Part shown: in pieces, positions 27,802 through 37,329 of the stretch
How positions within the stretch are numbered: the first letter of the stretch is position 1
How the letters are laid out: each line of letters opens with the position of its first letter
Source of the DNA: Pseudomonas guariconensis
GTDB taxonomy: Bacteria; Pseudomonadota; Gammaproteobacteria; Pseudomonadales; Pseudomonadaceae
Direction: 5' to 3'
Length of the DNA: 64,000 bases
Assembly: GCF_024127895.1 (NCBI RefSeq)
Contig: NZ_JAMYBK010000004.1
Location: forward strand, 186,001-250,000
The notes under the pieces: model-generated
Told to the model about the DNA's origin: nothing
What the model saw: only the letters and a program-made list of their open reading frames with translations
Database searches by the model: none
Program-made: the position numbers and the translations under genes

Positions 27802-28866
27802 ATGAATATCCTGTTCATGCATTGCCGGCCCGGCTTCGAGGGCGAGGTTTGCGCCGAGATCAGCGAACACGCCGCCCGCCTGGGTGTCGCGGGCTATGCC
27901 CGGGGCAAGCCGCAGAGCGCCTGTGCCGAGTTCGTCTGCACCGAGCCGGACGGCGCCGCGCGCCTGATGCGTGAACTGCGCTTCGAGCAGTTGATCTTTC
28001 CGCGCCAGTGGGCCCGGGGCGAGTTCGTCGAGTTGCCCGAGAGCGAGCGCATCGGCGTGCTGCTCGAGCACCTGGCCGAGCATCCGGTGTACGGCAGCCT
28101 GTGGCTGGAGGTGCTTGACAGCAACGAGGGCAAGGCGCTCTCGACCTTTTGCCGCAAGTTCGAGGTGCCGCTGCGCAAGGCCCTGGAAAAGGCTGGCCGC
28201 CTGGTCGAGGGCGCCGGGCGACCGCGCCTGCTGCTGACCTTCATCAGTGGCCGGCGGGTGTTCGTCGGCCTGGCCGAGGCGAACAATTCGGCGCTCTGGC
28301 CCATGGGCATTCCGCGCCTGAAGTTCCCCCGCGAGGCGCCCAGCCGCTCGACCCTCAAGCTGGAGGAGGCCTGGCACCAGTTCATCCCGCGCGAGCAATG
28401 GGAGCAGCGCCTGAACGACGACATGACCGGTGTCGACCTGGGGGCCTCGCCCGGTGGCTGGACCTACCAGTTGGTTCGGCGCGGCATGCTGGTAACGGCC
28501 ATCGACAACGGCCCGATGGCCGAGAGCCTGATGGACACTGGCCTGGTCCAGCACCTGATGGCCGACGGTTTCACCTGGCAGCCGAAGCAGACGGTGGACT
28601 GGATGGTCTGCGACATCGTCGAGAAGCCTGCGCGCACCGCAGCGCTGATCGAGACCTGGCTGGGCGAGGGGTTGTGCCGCGAGGCGGTGGTCAACCTCAA
28701 GTTGCCGATGAAGCAGCGCTATGCCGAGGTACGCCGCCTGCTCGAACGTATCGAGGCCGGCTTCAAGGCACGCAAGGTCAAGGTGTCGATCGCCTGCAAG
28801 CAGCTGTACCACGACCGCGAGGAGGTCACCTGCCACCTGCGCCGGCTGGACCTCAAGCCACGCTGA
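27802..28866 (+). CDS. rlmM: 23S rRNA (cytidine-2498 2'-O) methyltransferase RlmM
   Basis: 354 residues. An N-terminal THUMP-like domain (about 1-165) precedes a Rossmann methyltransferase domain with the SAM loop GVDLGASPGGWTYQL near 213-227 and VCDIVEKP. The KDKE-type catalytic residues of 2'-O enzymes can be placed at Lys/Asp/Lys positions in the C-terminal part (LKLPMKQRY). The ATG at 27802 follows GGAGTGAGAG. It is one of two rRNA methylase genes in this window. Confidence 0.93.
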   Translation: MNILFMHCRPGFEGEVCAEISEHAARLGVAGYARGKPQSACAEFVCTEPDGAARLMRELRFEQLIFPRQWARGEFVELPESERIGVLLEHLAEHPVYGSLWLEVLDSNEGKALSTFCRKFEVPLRKALEKAGRLVEGAGRPRLLLTFISGRRVFVGLAEANNSALWPMGIPRLKFPREAPSRSTLKLEEAWHQFIPREQWEQRLNDDMTGVDLGASPGGWTYQLVRRGMLVTAIDNGPMAESLMDTGLVQHLMADGFTWQPKQTVDWMVCDIVEKPARTAALIETWLGEGLCREAVVNLKLPMKQRYAEVRRLLERIEAGFKARKVKVSIACKQLYHDREEVTCHLRRLDLKPR

Positions 28867-28965
28867 GGCGGCTGGCTGGCGGCCGCTGCCCGGGCGAATG
28901 TGCCCGGGCGCTTGGAGCGCGCGGCCCGATGCGCGACAATGCCCCCATCATTTGTGGAGCACCCC

Positions 28966-29208
28966 ATGACCGAATTCACCCCTGACGCCATCCTCGACGC
29001 CACCGGCCTGAACTGCCCGGAGCCGGTGATGATGCTGCACCAGCACGTCCGTGACCTGGCGGCCGGCGGCCTGCTCAAGGTCATCGCCACCGACCCCTCG
29101 ACCCGCCGCGACATCCCCAAGTTCTGCAACTTCCTCGGCCATGAGCTGCTCGAGCAAGAGGAACAGGCCGGCACCTACCTGTACTGGATCCGCAAGAAGG
29201 CCGATTGA
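28966..29208 (+). CDS. tusA: Sulfurtransferase TusA
   Basis: 80 residues with the family motif [10 protein letters not shown], in which Cys17 of CPEP carries the persulfide. The C-terminal [18 protein letters not shown] matches the SirA/TusA fold. It relays sulfur for thiouridine formation in tRNA. The ATG at 28966 begins [14 protein letters not shown]. It sits between rlmM and pdxB, all on the same strand. Confidence 0.94.
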   Translation: MTEFTPDAILDATGLNCPEPVMMLHQHVRDLAAGGLLKVIATDPSTRRDIPKFCNFLGHELLEQEEQAGTYLYWIRKKAD

Positions 29209-29267
29209 GCCCGCTGGATCGTGCCTGGCATAGCGCCTACACTGCGTGCCCCTGACAGGAGAGCGCC

Positions 29268-30410
29268 ATGCTGATAGTTGCCGACGAGAATATCCCGCTG
29301 CTCGATGCCTTCTTTGCCGGTTTCGGCGAGATTCGCCGTTACCCCGGACGCAGCATCGACGCGGCCTGCGTCAAGGACGCCGATGTATTGCTGGTGCGCT
29401 CGGTAACCCAGGTCGACCGGCAACTGCTCGCGGGCAGCCAGGTGCGTTTCGTCGGCACTTGCACCATCGGCACCGACCACCTGGACCTGGACTACTTCGC
29501 CGAAGCCGGTATCCACTGGAGCAGCGCCCCGGGCTGCAACGCCCGGGGGGTGGTGGACTACGTGCTGGGCAGCCTGCTGACCCTGGCGGAGCTGGATGGC
29601 GTGGACCTGGCCAAGCGGGTCTACGGCGTGGTTGGTGCGGGGCAGGTCGGGGAGCGCCTGGTGCGGGTGCTGCACGGCCTGGGCTGGAAGGTGCTGGTCT
29701 GCGACCCGTTGCGCCAGGCCCGTGAGGGTGGCGATTTCGTCAGCCTCGAGACGATCCTCGAACAGTGCGATGCGATCAGCCTGCATACGCCGTTGCAGCG
29801 CGAGGGCGCACACCCCACCTGGCACCTGCTGGGCGCGGGGCAACTGGCGCGCCTGCGTGCGGGGGCCTGGTTGATCAATGCCAGCCGCGGTCCGGTGGTG
29901 GACAACCAGGCCCTGCGCGAGTTGCTGCTGGAGCGCGAAGACGTGCATGCGGTGCTGGATGTCTGGGAGGGCGAACCCCAGGTGGACCTGGTCCTGGCCG
30001 ACCTGTGTACCCTGGCTACCCCGCATATCGCCGGTTACAGCCTGGATGGCAAGCAGCGTGGCACGGCGCAGATCTACCAGGCGTTCTGCCGCTGGCGGGG
30101 TGAGCCGGAGCAGGTGCAGTTGGCCGACCTGCTGCCGGCGCCGGCTCTGGCGCGGCTCGACCTGGATGCCGCCGCGGATCCGGCCTGGGCCTTGGCGACC
30201 CTGTGCCGGGCGGTGTACGACCCTCGGCGCGACGACGCCGATTTTCGCCGCAGCCTCAGTGATGTTCCGGCCGAGCAGCGCGCGGCCTTCGACCTGCTGC
30301 GCAAGCATTACCCGCAGCGGCGCGAGATCGAGGGGCTGAAGGTGCACCTGAACGGCGATGCGCCACAGTTGGCGCAGGTGGTCAGTGCCTTGGGGGGCGT
30401 GCTGGTCTAG
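29268..30410 (+). CDS. pdxB: 4-phosphoerythronate dehydrogenase
   Basis: 380 residues of the D-2-hydroxyacid dehydrogenase family, second step of DXP-dependent pyridoxal phosphate synthesis. The NAD-binding motif [16 protein letters not shown] lies near 124-139. The catalytic Arg, Glu and His can be seen in [20 protein letters not shown] and [12 protein letters not shown]. The C-terminal PdxB dimerisation domain (about 290-380) follows. The ATG at 29268 has AGGAG upstream. Confidence 0.94.
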   Translation: MLIVADENIPLLDAFFAGFGEIRRYPGRSIDAACVKDADVLLVRSVTQVDRQLLAGSQVRFVGTCTIGTDHLDLDYFAEAGIHWSSAPGCNARGVVDYVLGSLLTLAELDGVDLAKRVYGVVGAGQVGERLVRVLHGLGWKVLVCDPLRQAREGGDFVSLETILEQCDAISLHTPLQREGAHPTWHLLGAGQLARLRAGAWLINASRGPVVDNQALRELLLEREDVHAVLDVWEGEPQVDLVLADLCTLATPHIAGYSLDGKQRGTAQIYQAFCRWRGEPEQVQLADLLPAPALARLDLDAAADPAWALATLCRAVYDPRRDDADFRRSLSDVPAEQRAAFDLLRKHYPQRREIEGLKVHLNGDAPQLAQVVSALGGVLV

Positions 30411-30455
30411 GGGGATGGGCTGCGACGCAGCCCCACGATGGTGCCCCTGAAAAGC

Positions 30456-30482
30456 AAAAACCCGGCGCAAGCGCCGGGTTGT
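30456..30482 (-). terminator. Terminator of the PA1571-like gene
   Basis: CCCGGCGC and GCGCCGGG pair across AA at 30461-30478, with an A-run at 30456-30460 giving a U-tract on the minus strand. It also lies about 50 bases past pdxB. A second short hairpin (GGGCTGC/GCAGCCC) at 30417-30433 lies right after the pdxB stop. Confidence 0.85.
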
Positions 30483-30498
30483 AAGGGATTCGTTGCCT

Positions 30499-30672
30499 TC
30501 AGGCCTTGCGCACGGGTTCTTCCCGGCTCTTTTCCAGGTCCTTGCAGGCCTTCTGGATCATCTGCTCGGTGATCGGGATTTCACGGCCCTGGGCGTCGAT
30601 GATCGAGCCGCAGACCTGGGATTGCGGTTGGTTCGTGGTCTTGGGCGTATCGCTGCTATGCTGCAAGCTCAT
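30499..30672 (-). CDS. Small PA1571-like protein of unknown function
   Basis: 57 residues, beginning MSLQHSSDTPKT and containing CGSIIDAQGREIPITEQMI, then a basic C-terminus ending REEPVRKA. The pattern and length match the small PA1571 family of Pseudomonas. It looks soluble and has no known role. The ATG at 30672 follows GAGGAGACAGGAA. It has its own terminator. The 267 bases upstream, shared with the divergent ABC exporter gene, hold no other gene. Confidence 0.78.
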   Translation of the reverse strand: MSLQHSSDTPKTTNQPQSQVCGSIIDAQGREIPITEQMIQKACKDLEKSREEPVRKA

Positions 30673-30939
30673 TTCCTGTCTCCTCATCAGGTTCAAGCTC
30701 AGGGTAAACCACTTGCCGTGACTAGCCTGTGACAGCTCCCTGGGCGTCACGACAGGGACAGTCCAACAGAAAGCGCGGCAAAGCTCCAGAGGCACGTTAG
30801 AACGAAAGGGTATAGCAACCTTGGCCATCGCCTCGCCGCTGCGCTGTGGTCCTCATTGCGATACCGGGAGGCTGGCCACGGTTCCCCGTGAGCGGATGAG
30901 TGGTAGTCTGCTGCCCCCTAGCTGTGAACGGACACCTTC

Positions 30940-32703
30940 ATGCCCGAGCCGGTTTCCTCCCGCCAGCGCCGCGCCCTGCGCCTGGGCTGGCGGTTCATCC
31001 GTCCGTACCGCAGGCAGGTAGCGCTGGCCTTGCTGGCACTGGTCGTGACCGCCGCCATCACCCTGTCGATGGGACAGGGCATCCGCCTGCTGGTGGACCA
31101 GGGGTTCATGACCCGCTCCCCACACCAGCTCAACCAGGCCATCGGCTTGTTCCTGCTGCTGGTGCTGGCCCTGGCGGTAGGGACCTTCAGCCGCTTCTAC
31201 CTGGTGTCGTGGATCGGCGAACGCTGCGTGGCGGATATCCGCAAGGCGGTATTCGATCACCTGGTCGGCCTGCACCCGGGGTTCTTCGAGGACAACCGCA
31301 GCTCGGAGATCCAGTCGCGGCTGACCGCCGACACCACCTTGCTGCAATCGGTGATCGGCTCGTCACTGTCGATGTTCCTGCGCAACGCTTTGATGGTGGT
31401 CGGCGGGGTGGTGCTGTTGTTCGTCACCAACCCCAAGCTCACCAGCATCGTGGTGCTGGCGCTGCCCTTGGTGTTGGCGCCGATCCTGCTGTTCGGTCGG
31501 CGAGTGCGCAGCCTGTCGCGGCAGAGCCAGGACCGGGTTGCCGACGTGGGCAGCCACGTGGCCGAGGCCCTGGGGCAGATCAAGACGGTGCAGGCCTACA
31601 ACCATCAGGCGCGGGACCGCGAGCTGTTCGCCGGCACCGTGGAAGCGGCGTTCGCCGTGGCGCGACGGCGCATTGCCCAGCGCGCATGGCTGATCACCCT
31701 GGTGATCGTGCTGGTGCTCGGTGCGGTGGGGGTGATGCTCTGGGTCGGCGGCATGGATGTCATCGCCGGGCGCATCTCCGGTGGCGAACTGGCGGCCTTC
31801 GTGTTCTACAGCCTGATCGTCGGCAGTGCCTTCGGCACCCTCAGCGAGGTGATCGGCGAGTTGCAACGAGCGGCCGGCGCCGCCGAGCGCATCGCCGAGC
31901 TGCTGGCGGCGCGCAGCGCCATCCTGGCCCCCGTCGAGCCTGCCGTGCTGCCGAGCGGGCGGGCCAAGGGGCGTATCGAGCTGCAGGGTATCCATTTTGC
32001 CTATCCGTCGCGGCCGACGGTCGCGGCCATCGATGGCCTGAGCCTGACCATCGAGCCTGGGCAGACCGTGGCGCTGGTGGGGCCTTCCGGTGCGGGCAAG
32101 TCGACCCTGTTCGACCTGTTGCTGCGCTTCTACGACCCCCAGCAGGGGCGCATCCTGCTCGACGGCCAGGCGATCGCCGAGCTGGCCCCGGACGAGCTGC
32201 GTCGGCAGTTCGCCCTGGTGGCGCAGAACCCGGCGTTGCTGCGTGGCACGGTGGAGGCCAACATCCGTTATGGCCGGCCCGAGGCCAGCCTGGCGCAGGT
32301 CGAGGCAGCGGCGCGCAGCGCCCATGCCCATGAGTTCATCCAGCAATTGCCCCAGGGGTACCAGACCCTGCTGGGGGAGGGTGGCATCGGCTTGTCCGGC
32401 GGCCAGCGCCAGCGCCTGGCGATCGCCCGCGCGCTGCTGGTGGATGCGCCGATCCTGCTACTCGACGAGGCCACCAGCGCCCTCGATGCCCAGAGCGAGC
32501 ACCTGGTCCAGCAGGCATTGCCCGGCCTTATGGCGGGCCGGACCACGCTGGTGATCGCCCACCGCCTGGCCACGGTGCAGCATGCCGACCGCATCGCGGT
32601 GATCGACAAGGGCCGCTTGGCGGCGATCGGCAACCATCGTCAATTGATCGAGGAAAGCCCGCTCTATGCAAGGTTGGCTGCCCTGCAGTTCAGTTCGGCG
32701 TGA
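30940..32703 (+). CDS. ABC exporter half-transporter (MsbA-like)
   Basis: 587 residues: six membrane helices (about 28-310) followed by a nucleotide-binding domain with Walker A GPSGAGKST, Q-loop, signature LSGGQRQR, Walker B ILLLDEAT and the H-loop in IAHRLATV. It should work as a homodimer in the inner membrane. It resembles the MsbA-related subfamily widespread in Proteobacteria, whose substrate is not settled. The ATG at 30940 lacks a strong ribosome site. It is monocistronic. Confidence 0.9.
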   Translation: MPEPVSSRQRRALRLGWRFIRPYRRQVALALLALVVTAAITLSMGQGIRLLVDQGFMTRSPHQLNQAIGLFLLLVLALAVGTFSRFYLVSWIGERCVADIRKAVFDHLVGLHPGFFEDNRSSEIQSRLTADTTLLQSVIGSSLSMFLRNALMVVGGVVLLFVTNPKLTSIVVLALPLVLAPILLFGRRVRSLSRQSQDRVADVGSHVAEALGQIKTVQAYNHQARDRELFAGTVEAAFAVARRRIAQRAWLITLVIVLVLGAVGVMLWVGGMDVIAGRISGGELAAFVFYSLIVGSAFGTLSEVIGELQRAAGAAERIAELLAARSAILAPVEPAVLPSGRAKGRIELQGIHFAYPSRPTVAAIDGLSLTIEPGQTVALVGPSGAGKSTLFDLLLRFYDPQQGRILLDGQAIAELAPDELRRQFALVAQNPALLRGTVEANIRYGRPEASLAQVEAAARSAHAHEFIQQLPQGYQTLLGEGGIGLSGGQRQRLAIARALLVDAPILLLDEATSALDAQSEHLVQQALPGLMAGRTTLVIAHRLATVQHADRIAVIDKGRLAAIGNHRQLIEESPLYARLAALQFSSA

Positions 32704-32710
32704 AGAGTGG

Positions 32711-32801
32711 GGCAAGCTTCACGCCGCAAGCTGTAAGTAAGAGCGGGCGGCGCTCAGGCATGACACCCTGCGCCGATCAGCTTGAAGCTTGGAGCTTGAA
32801 T
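32711..32801. repeat. AAGCTT-rich inverted repeat after the ABC exporter gene
   Basis: CAAGCTTCA and CAAGCTG on the left (32713-32732) are mirrored by CAGCTTG and TGAAGCTTG on the right (32778-32791). It is an extragenic element of a type also seen at 59989-60090. The rest of 32802-33140 up to mqo holds no gene. AACAACAA at 33074-33081 resembles a Crc/Hfq A-rich motif. Confidence 0.65.
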
Positions 32802-33140
32802 GGGGGAAATCCGCCATTTGCTGGACAAACGCCCGCTGCAGGTGGCGGATTGTCGCCAGCAAAACTGCCGATCTTCGGGTGCGACCATGCGCCTCAGCTA
32901 TTAGCCATTGGTCTTGGTGGAGCTGGCACGGCTTGTGCTTTGGCGCGGGCTGGGCTTAGTGCCCGAGGCGATCGTGCCCCGATCCATCGAAACCCCATTC
33001 GCCGACCCTGCGATCTTGCTGGCCAACTGCCGCAAGACGCCACTCGCCTCGAGTGCCGGTCGTGCGGGCGAGAACAACAACCGGGCGTGCACACCGGGGG
33101 CAACGAGATGCCAACCACTTCACTTCAATTGGATTGAGCT

Positions 33141-34724
33141 ATGAAAAAAATCCTGCTGACGCTCCTGTGCCTGAGCGTCATCGGCTGTTCCAAGCCCGGC
33201 GAGCCGGAAAAGTCCGTCGATGTCCTGCTGATCGGCGGCGGTATCATGAGCGCGAGCCTGGGGACCTACCTCACCGAGCTGGAGCCGAACTGGACGGTCG
33301 ACGTCTACGAACGCATGGACCAGGTCGCCGAGGAAAGCTCCAATGCCTGGAACAACGCCGGCACCGGTCACTCCGCCTTCTGCGAGCTGAACTACACCAG
33401 CGAAGGCAAGGACGGCAAGATCGACATCAGCAAGGCGGTCAACGTCAACGAGCAGTTCGAGGTCTCCAAGCAGTTCTGGGCCTACCAGGTCGAGCAGGGT
33501 GTGCTGAGCAACCCGAAGTCGTTCATCAACAATGTGCCGCACATGAGCTTCGTCTGGGGTGACGAGAACGTCGCGTTCCTGCACAAGCGTGTCGAGGCCC
33601 TGCGGCACAGTTCGCTGTTCCGTGGCATGGAGATCTCCGAGGACCACGAGCAGATTCGCAAGTGGGTGCCGATCGTGATGGAGGGCCGTTCGCCCGAGCA
33701 AAAGGTCGCCGCGACCCGCATGGCCATTGGTACCGACGTCAACTTCGGCGAGATCACCCGCCAGTTGTTCGCTTCCATGGCCCGCAACCCGAACGTCAAG
33801 CTGCACCTGCGTCACGAAGTGCGTGACATCGTGCGCAATGATGACGGCAGCTGGAACGTGGTGGTGGCGGACCTTGCCAAGGGTGGCAAGGAAGCCCGCG
33901 TCAAGGCCAAGTTCGTGTTCATCGGCGCCGGTGGCGGCGCGCTGAAGCTGCTGCAGAAGTCCGGTATCCCTGAAGCCGAGGGCTACGCCGGTTTCCCAGT
34001 CGGTGGCCAGTTCCTGATGACCGACAACCCCGACATTGTCGCCCGCCACAAGGCCAAGCTGTACGGCAAGGCTTCGGTCGGCGCACCGCCCATGTCGGTC
34101 CCGCACCTGGATACCCGTGTCATCGACGGCAAGGAAGTGCTGCTGTTCGGCCCATTCGCGACCTTCTCGACCAAGTACCTGAAGAACGGCTCGCTGCTGG
34201 ACATGTTCGCCTCGCTGACCACCCATAACATCAGCCCGATGATCAATGCCGGCATCGACAACTTCGACCTGAGCACCTACCTGATGGGCCAACTGATGCT
34301 CAGCTTCGACGACCGCATGGATGCCCTGCGCGAGTATTTCCCCAACGCCCAGAACCAGGACTGGAAACTGCTGCAGGCCGGCCAGCGCGTGCAGGTGATC
34401 AAGAAGGACCCTGAGCACGGCGGCATCCTGCAGTTCGGTACCGAGGTGGTGGCCTCCCAGGACGGCACCATCGCCGCGCTGCTGGGCGCTTCGCCAGGCG
34501 CTTCGACGGCTGCGCCGATCATGCTGACGGTGCTGGAGAAGACCTTCAAGGACCGCATCAAGACCCCGGAATGGCAGGCCAGGCTGAAGGAGATCGTGCC
34601 GACGTATGGCCAGAAGCTGAACAACGACCTCGAGCTGACCAACAAGACGCGTGAGTGGAGCCATTCGCGCCTGCAACTGCTGCACGTTCCGGTGCTGCCG
34701 GAGGAAGTGGCTGCGGTGCAGTAA
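33141..34724 (+). CDS. mqo: Malate:quinone oxidoreductase with a lipoprotein signal
   Basis: 527 residues. The FAD-binding start [16 protein letters not shown] and the family segment [22 protein letters not shown] are clear, and the C-terminal part has [16 protein letters not shown], so it should oxidise malate to oxaloacetate with quinone. Ahead of the domain is a 16-residue signal [16 protein letters not shown] with a good lipobox (VIGC), then SKPGE. Most Mqo proteins are peripheral on the cytoplasmic side and lack this. The ATG at 33141 is the only sensible start. It is monocistronic. Confidence 0.93.
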   Translation: MKKILLTLLCLSVIGCSKPGEPEKSVDVLLIGGGIMSASLGTYLTELEPNWTVDVYERMDQVAEESSNAWNNAGTGHSAFCELNYTSEGKDGKIDISKAVNVNEQFEVSKQFWAYQVEQGVLSNPKSFINNVPHMSFVWGDENVAFLHKRVEALRHSSLFRGMEISEDHEQIRKWVPIVMEGRSPEQKVAATRMAIGTDVNFGEITRQLFASMARNPNVKLHLRHEVRDIVRNDDGSWNVVVADLAKGGKEARVKAKFVFIGAGGGALKLLQKSGIPEAEGYAGFPVGGQFLMTDNPDIVARHKAKLYGKASVGAPPMSVPHLDTRVIDGKEVLLFGPFATFSTKYLKNGSLLDMFASLTTHNISPMINAGIDNFDLSTYLMGQLMLSFDDRMDALREYFPNAQNQDWKLLQAGQRVQVIKKDPEHGGILQFGTEVVASQDGTIAALLGASPGASTAAPIMLTVLEKTFKDRIKTPEWQARLKEIVPTYGQKLNNDLELTNKTREWSHSRLQLLHVPVLPEEVAAVQ

Positions 34725-34767
34725 ATTGAAGCATGCACCGCGGGGCAATGCTGTTGCTCACGCCATG

Positions 34768-34784
34768 GGGCTGCTTTGCAGCCC
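34768..34784. terminator. GC hairpin downstream of mqo
   Basis: GGGCTGC and GCAGCCC pair across TTT, 44 bases past the mqo stop. A degenerate second copy follows at 34805-34822. Confidence 0.5.
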
Positions 34785-34861
34785 ATCGTCGGCAAGCCGG
34801 CGATGGGGCGCGAAGCGGCCCCCAATGGCCGCAGTAAAAGAGCCTTTTTCCAGGCACAACA

Positions 34862-34882
34862 AAAAGCCCGCTCAAGGCGGGC
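34862..34882 (-). terminator. Terminator of tRNA-Pro
   Basis: GCCCGC and GCGGGC pair at 34866-34882, and the A-run at 34861-34865 gives a U-tract on the minus strand, 22 bases past the tRNA 3' end. Confidence 0.85.
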
Positions 34883-34903
34883 TTCTTGCAGTTTCGAGGA
34901 ATT

Positions 34904-34980
34904 TGGTCGGAGAGACAGGATTCGAACCTGCGGCCTTCTCGTCCCGAACGAGACGCGCTACCTGGCTGCGCTACACTCCG
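34904..34980 (-). tRNA. tRNA-Pro (anticodon CGG)
   Basis: 77 bases folding into a cloverleaf with an encoded CCA. The anticodon loop TTCGGGA gives CGG, reading proline codon CCG. The T-arm is GCAGG-TTCGAAT-CCTGT and the D-arm has GCGCAGCCAGGTAGCGC. The acceptor stem has one U6-U67 mismatch. A promoter and a terminator flank it on the same strand. Confidence 0.95.
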
Positions 34981-34989
34981 ATGACCGAA

Positions 34990-35018
34990 ATCCTACTGCA
35001 TACCCTTTTCGAACGCAA
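34990..35018 (-). promoter_or_regulatory. Sigma-70 promoter of tRNA-Pro
   Basis: On the minus strand TTGCGT (35013-35018), a 17-base spacer and TAGGAT (34990-34995) lie just upstream of the mature 5' end. Confidence 0.7.
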
Positions 35019-35062
35019 CCCCTTGTTGCAAAAAGGAGCTTTGCCAAAAAGGGGAGGCGAAA

Positions 35063-35284
35063 TCACAGCTCTTTGACGGTCCGGATCTGGTCTTTGTTGA
35101 CGCGGGTACGCTTGCCGTCGAGCTGTTCGAATTCGTAGAAGCCGGAGTCTTCGTCATAGGAAGGGGTGTCCACTGCCTGGATCTCGCGGCCGTCGTTCAG
35201 GGTAATGACGGTTGGCGATGCGCAGCCGGCGAGGGCGCCCAGGCCCAGGGCGAGCAGGAAAGCGGGAAGGGTCCGTTGGATCAT
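35063..35284 (-). CDS. YgdI/YgdR family small lipoprotein
   Basis: 73 residues with a lipoprotein signal MIQRTLPAFLLALGLGALAGC and a small beta domain, ITLNDGREIQAVDTPSYDED, typical of the DUF903 YgdI/YgdR group. It is predicted to be lipidated at Cys21 and held in the outer or inner membrane. The ATG at 35284 has GGAGAAA upstream. The role of the family is unknown. It is upstream of tRNA-Pro on the same strand. Confidence 0.88.
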   Translation of the reverse strand: MIQRTLPAFLLALGLGALAGCASPTVITLNDGREIQAVDTPSYDEDSGFYEFEQLDGKRTRVNKDQIRTVKEL

Positions 35285-35579
35285 CGTGTTTCTCCAGTGC
35301 AATGGTGCTTGATGCCAGTTAAGACGCAAGGTGTCTGCGCAAGTTCCTTGCAAAGTGCAGCATAGCGGCAAAGGTGGGGCATTGATGGAGAACAATAGCC
35401 TGTCGTCCTGAGGCGCGCTTGCCCCCCGAATCTCAAGAACGGCGCGGCCCCTGGGAGCTGGCTTGTCGGCGATGGGCTGACAAATCCCAGTTGCCCCCTG
35501 CATAGCCACGCAGCGCAGCCTGCGACGGCCCACCCTGTGATATAACAACCGCCATCACCCACCGCTGCGACGGATCTCC

Positions 35580-36119
35580 ATGAAAGCCAAGGCAGATACC
35601 CCCTTCGTGCCGCTGAACATCGCCGTGCTGACGGTCAGCGACACCCGTACTTTCGAAACCGATACTTCCGGCCAGTTGTTCGTCGATCGGCTCACCGCCG
35701 CCGGCCACCGATTGGCCGCGCGGGTACTGCTCAAGGATGATCTGTACAAGATCCGCGCCCAGGTCGCCACCTGGATCGCCGATGACCAGGTGCAGGTAGT
35801 GCTGATCACCGGCGGTACCGGCTTCACCGGTCGCGACAGCACGCCGGAAGCCGTGGCCTGCCTGCTGGACAAGCAGGTCGAGGGCTTCGGCGAGCTGTTC
35901 CGGCAGATCTCCGTGGCCGACATCGGCACCTCCACCGTGCAGTCCCGTGCCCTGGCAGGCCTGGCCAACGGTACCCTGGTGTGCTGCCTGCCGGGCTCGA
36001 CCAATGCCGTGCGTACCGGCTGGGATGGCATCCTCGCCGAACAGCTCGATGCCCGTCACCGGCCCTGCAACTTCGTCCCCCACCTGAAGCAGGCAGCGGC
36101 CTGTGACAGCCGTGGTTGA
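35580..36119 (+). CDS. moaB: Molybdenum cofactor biosynthesis protein MoaB
   Basis: 179 residues of the MoaB/MogA fold. The substrate loop reads LITGGTGFTGRDSTPEAV near 78-95 and the C-terminal CLPGSTNAVRTGWDGI matches the family. MoaB-type proteins adenylylate molybdopterin, or are its structural relatives. The ATG at 35580 follows a TATAAC at 35541. It overlaps or abuts moeA, so the two form an operon for molybdenum cofactor synthesis, which the assimilatory nitrate reductase needs. Confidence 0.93.
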   Translation: MKAKADTPFVPLNIAVLTVSDTRTFETDTSGQLFVDRLTAAGHRLAARVLLKDDLYKIRAQVATWIADDQVQVVLITGGTGFTGRDSTPEAVACLLDKQVEGFGELFRQISVADIGTSTVQSRALAGLANGTLVCCLPGSTNAVRTGWDGILAEQLDARHRPCNFVPHLKQAAACDSRG

Positions 36120-37329
36120 GGGTATGCAGGCCCGGCCGCTGATGCCGGTGGAAGAAGCCCTGGAGCGGCTGCTGGCGCTGGCCGAGGCCGCGCCGATCCG
36201 TGACACCGAGGACGTGGCCCTGGCTGACGCCGAGGGCCGGGTGCTGGCCCGTGACCTGGTGGCCAGCCTCGACCTGCCGCCATGGCCGAACAGTGCCATG
36301 GATGGCTATGCCCTGCGCCTGGCCGACTGGCAGGGCGAGCCGCTGGCGGTGAGCCAGCGTATCTTCGCCGGCCACGCACCCGCGCCGCTGCAGCCGGGCA
36401 CCTGCGCCCGGATCTTCACCGGCGCGCCACTGCCCGAAGGCGCCGACTGCGTCGAGATGCAGGAAAACGTCGAGGTCCTCGAGGATGGCCGGGTACGCTT
36501 GCTCGAGCCGTTGCAGGTCGGCCAGAACGTTCGCCCGCAGGGCCAGGAAACCCGGGTGGGCGAGCAAGTGATGGCCACGGGTACGCGCCTGGGGCCGATC
36601 GAGCTGGGCCTGGCCGCGACCCTGGGTCATGCCAGGCTCGAGGTGGTACGCAGGGTGCGGGTGGCCGTGCTGTCCACCGGGGACGAGCTGGTCGAGCCCG
36701 GCCTGCCGTTGGGGCCGGGGCAGATCTACAACAGCAATCGCCGCCTGCTGGCCAGCTGGTTGCAGCGCCTGGGCTGCGAGGTGGTGGATGTGGGCATCCT
36801 CGCCGACGACCTGCAACGAACCCGCGAATGCCTGGCCGGGCTGGGCGATGTCGACCTGATCCTGTCCACGGGCGGCGTTTCGGTGGGCGAGGCCGACTAC
36901 CTGGGAATGGCCTTGCGCGAAGCTGGTGAACTGGCCCTCTGGAAGCTGGCGATCAAGCCGGGCAAGCCGCTGACGTTCGGGCATTTTCGTGGCGTGCCGG
37001 TCATCGGCCTGCCGGGCAACCCGGCGTCGACCCTGGTGACCTTCGGCTTGTTGACCCGGCCCTACCTGTTGCGCCGCCAGGGCGTGACCCAGGTCGCGCC
37101 ACTGCGTTTCGACATGCCGGCAGGATTCGACTGGCCCCGCCCAGGCACGCGCCGCGAATACCTGCGGGCGCGGATCGAGCAAGGCCAGGTGCGCATCTAC
37201 AAGAACCAGAGCTCTGGCGTGCTGCGCAGCGCGGCCTGGGCCGAGGGGCTGGTGGAAGTGCGCGAAGGCACCACGCCGCGCCAGGGCGACAGCGTGTCGT
37301 TCATTCCCTTCAGCGAGCTACTTGGCTGA
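36103..37329 (+). CDS. moeA: Molybdopterin molybdenumtransferase MoeA
   Basis: About 408 residues, inserting molybdenum into adenylylated molybdopterin. Family motifs: MDGYALR near 66-72, VLSTGDELVEPG near 187-198, STGGVSVGEADY near 250-261 and GLPGNPAS near 304-311. Starts are ambiguous. A GTG at 36103 overlaps moaB by 17 bases with AGCAGG upstream; an ATG at 36124 follows the moaB stop but has its GAGG too close. Either way translation is coupled. Its 3' end overlaps the convergent glycosyltransferase gene by 12 bases. Confidence 0.93.
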   Translation: MTAVVEGMQARPLMPVEEALERLLALAEAAPIRDTEDVALADAEGRVLARDLVASLDLPPWPNSAMDGYALRLADWQGEPLAVSQRIFAGHAPAPLQPGTCARIFTGAPLPEGADCVEMQENVEVLEDGRVRLLEPLQVGQNVRPQGQETRVGEQVMATGTRLGPIELGLAATLGHARLEVVRRVRVAVLSTGDELVEPGLPLGPGQIYNSNRRLLASWLQRLGCEVVDVGILADDLQRTRECLAGLGDVDLILSTGGVSVGEADYLGMALREAGELALWKLAIKPGKPLTFGHFRGVPVIGLPGNPASTLVTFGLLTRPYLLRRQGVTQVAPLRFDMPAGFDWPRPGTRREYLRARIEQGQVRIYKNQSSGVLRSAAWAEGLVEVREGTTPRQGDSVSFIPFSELLG

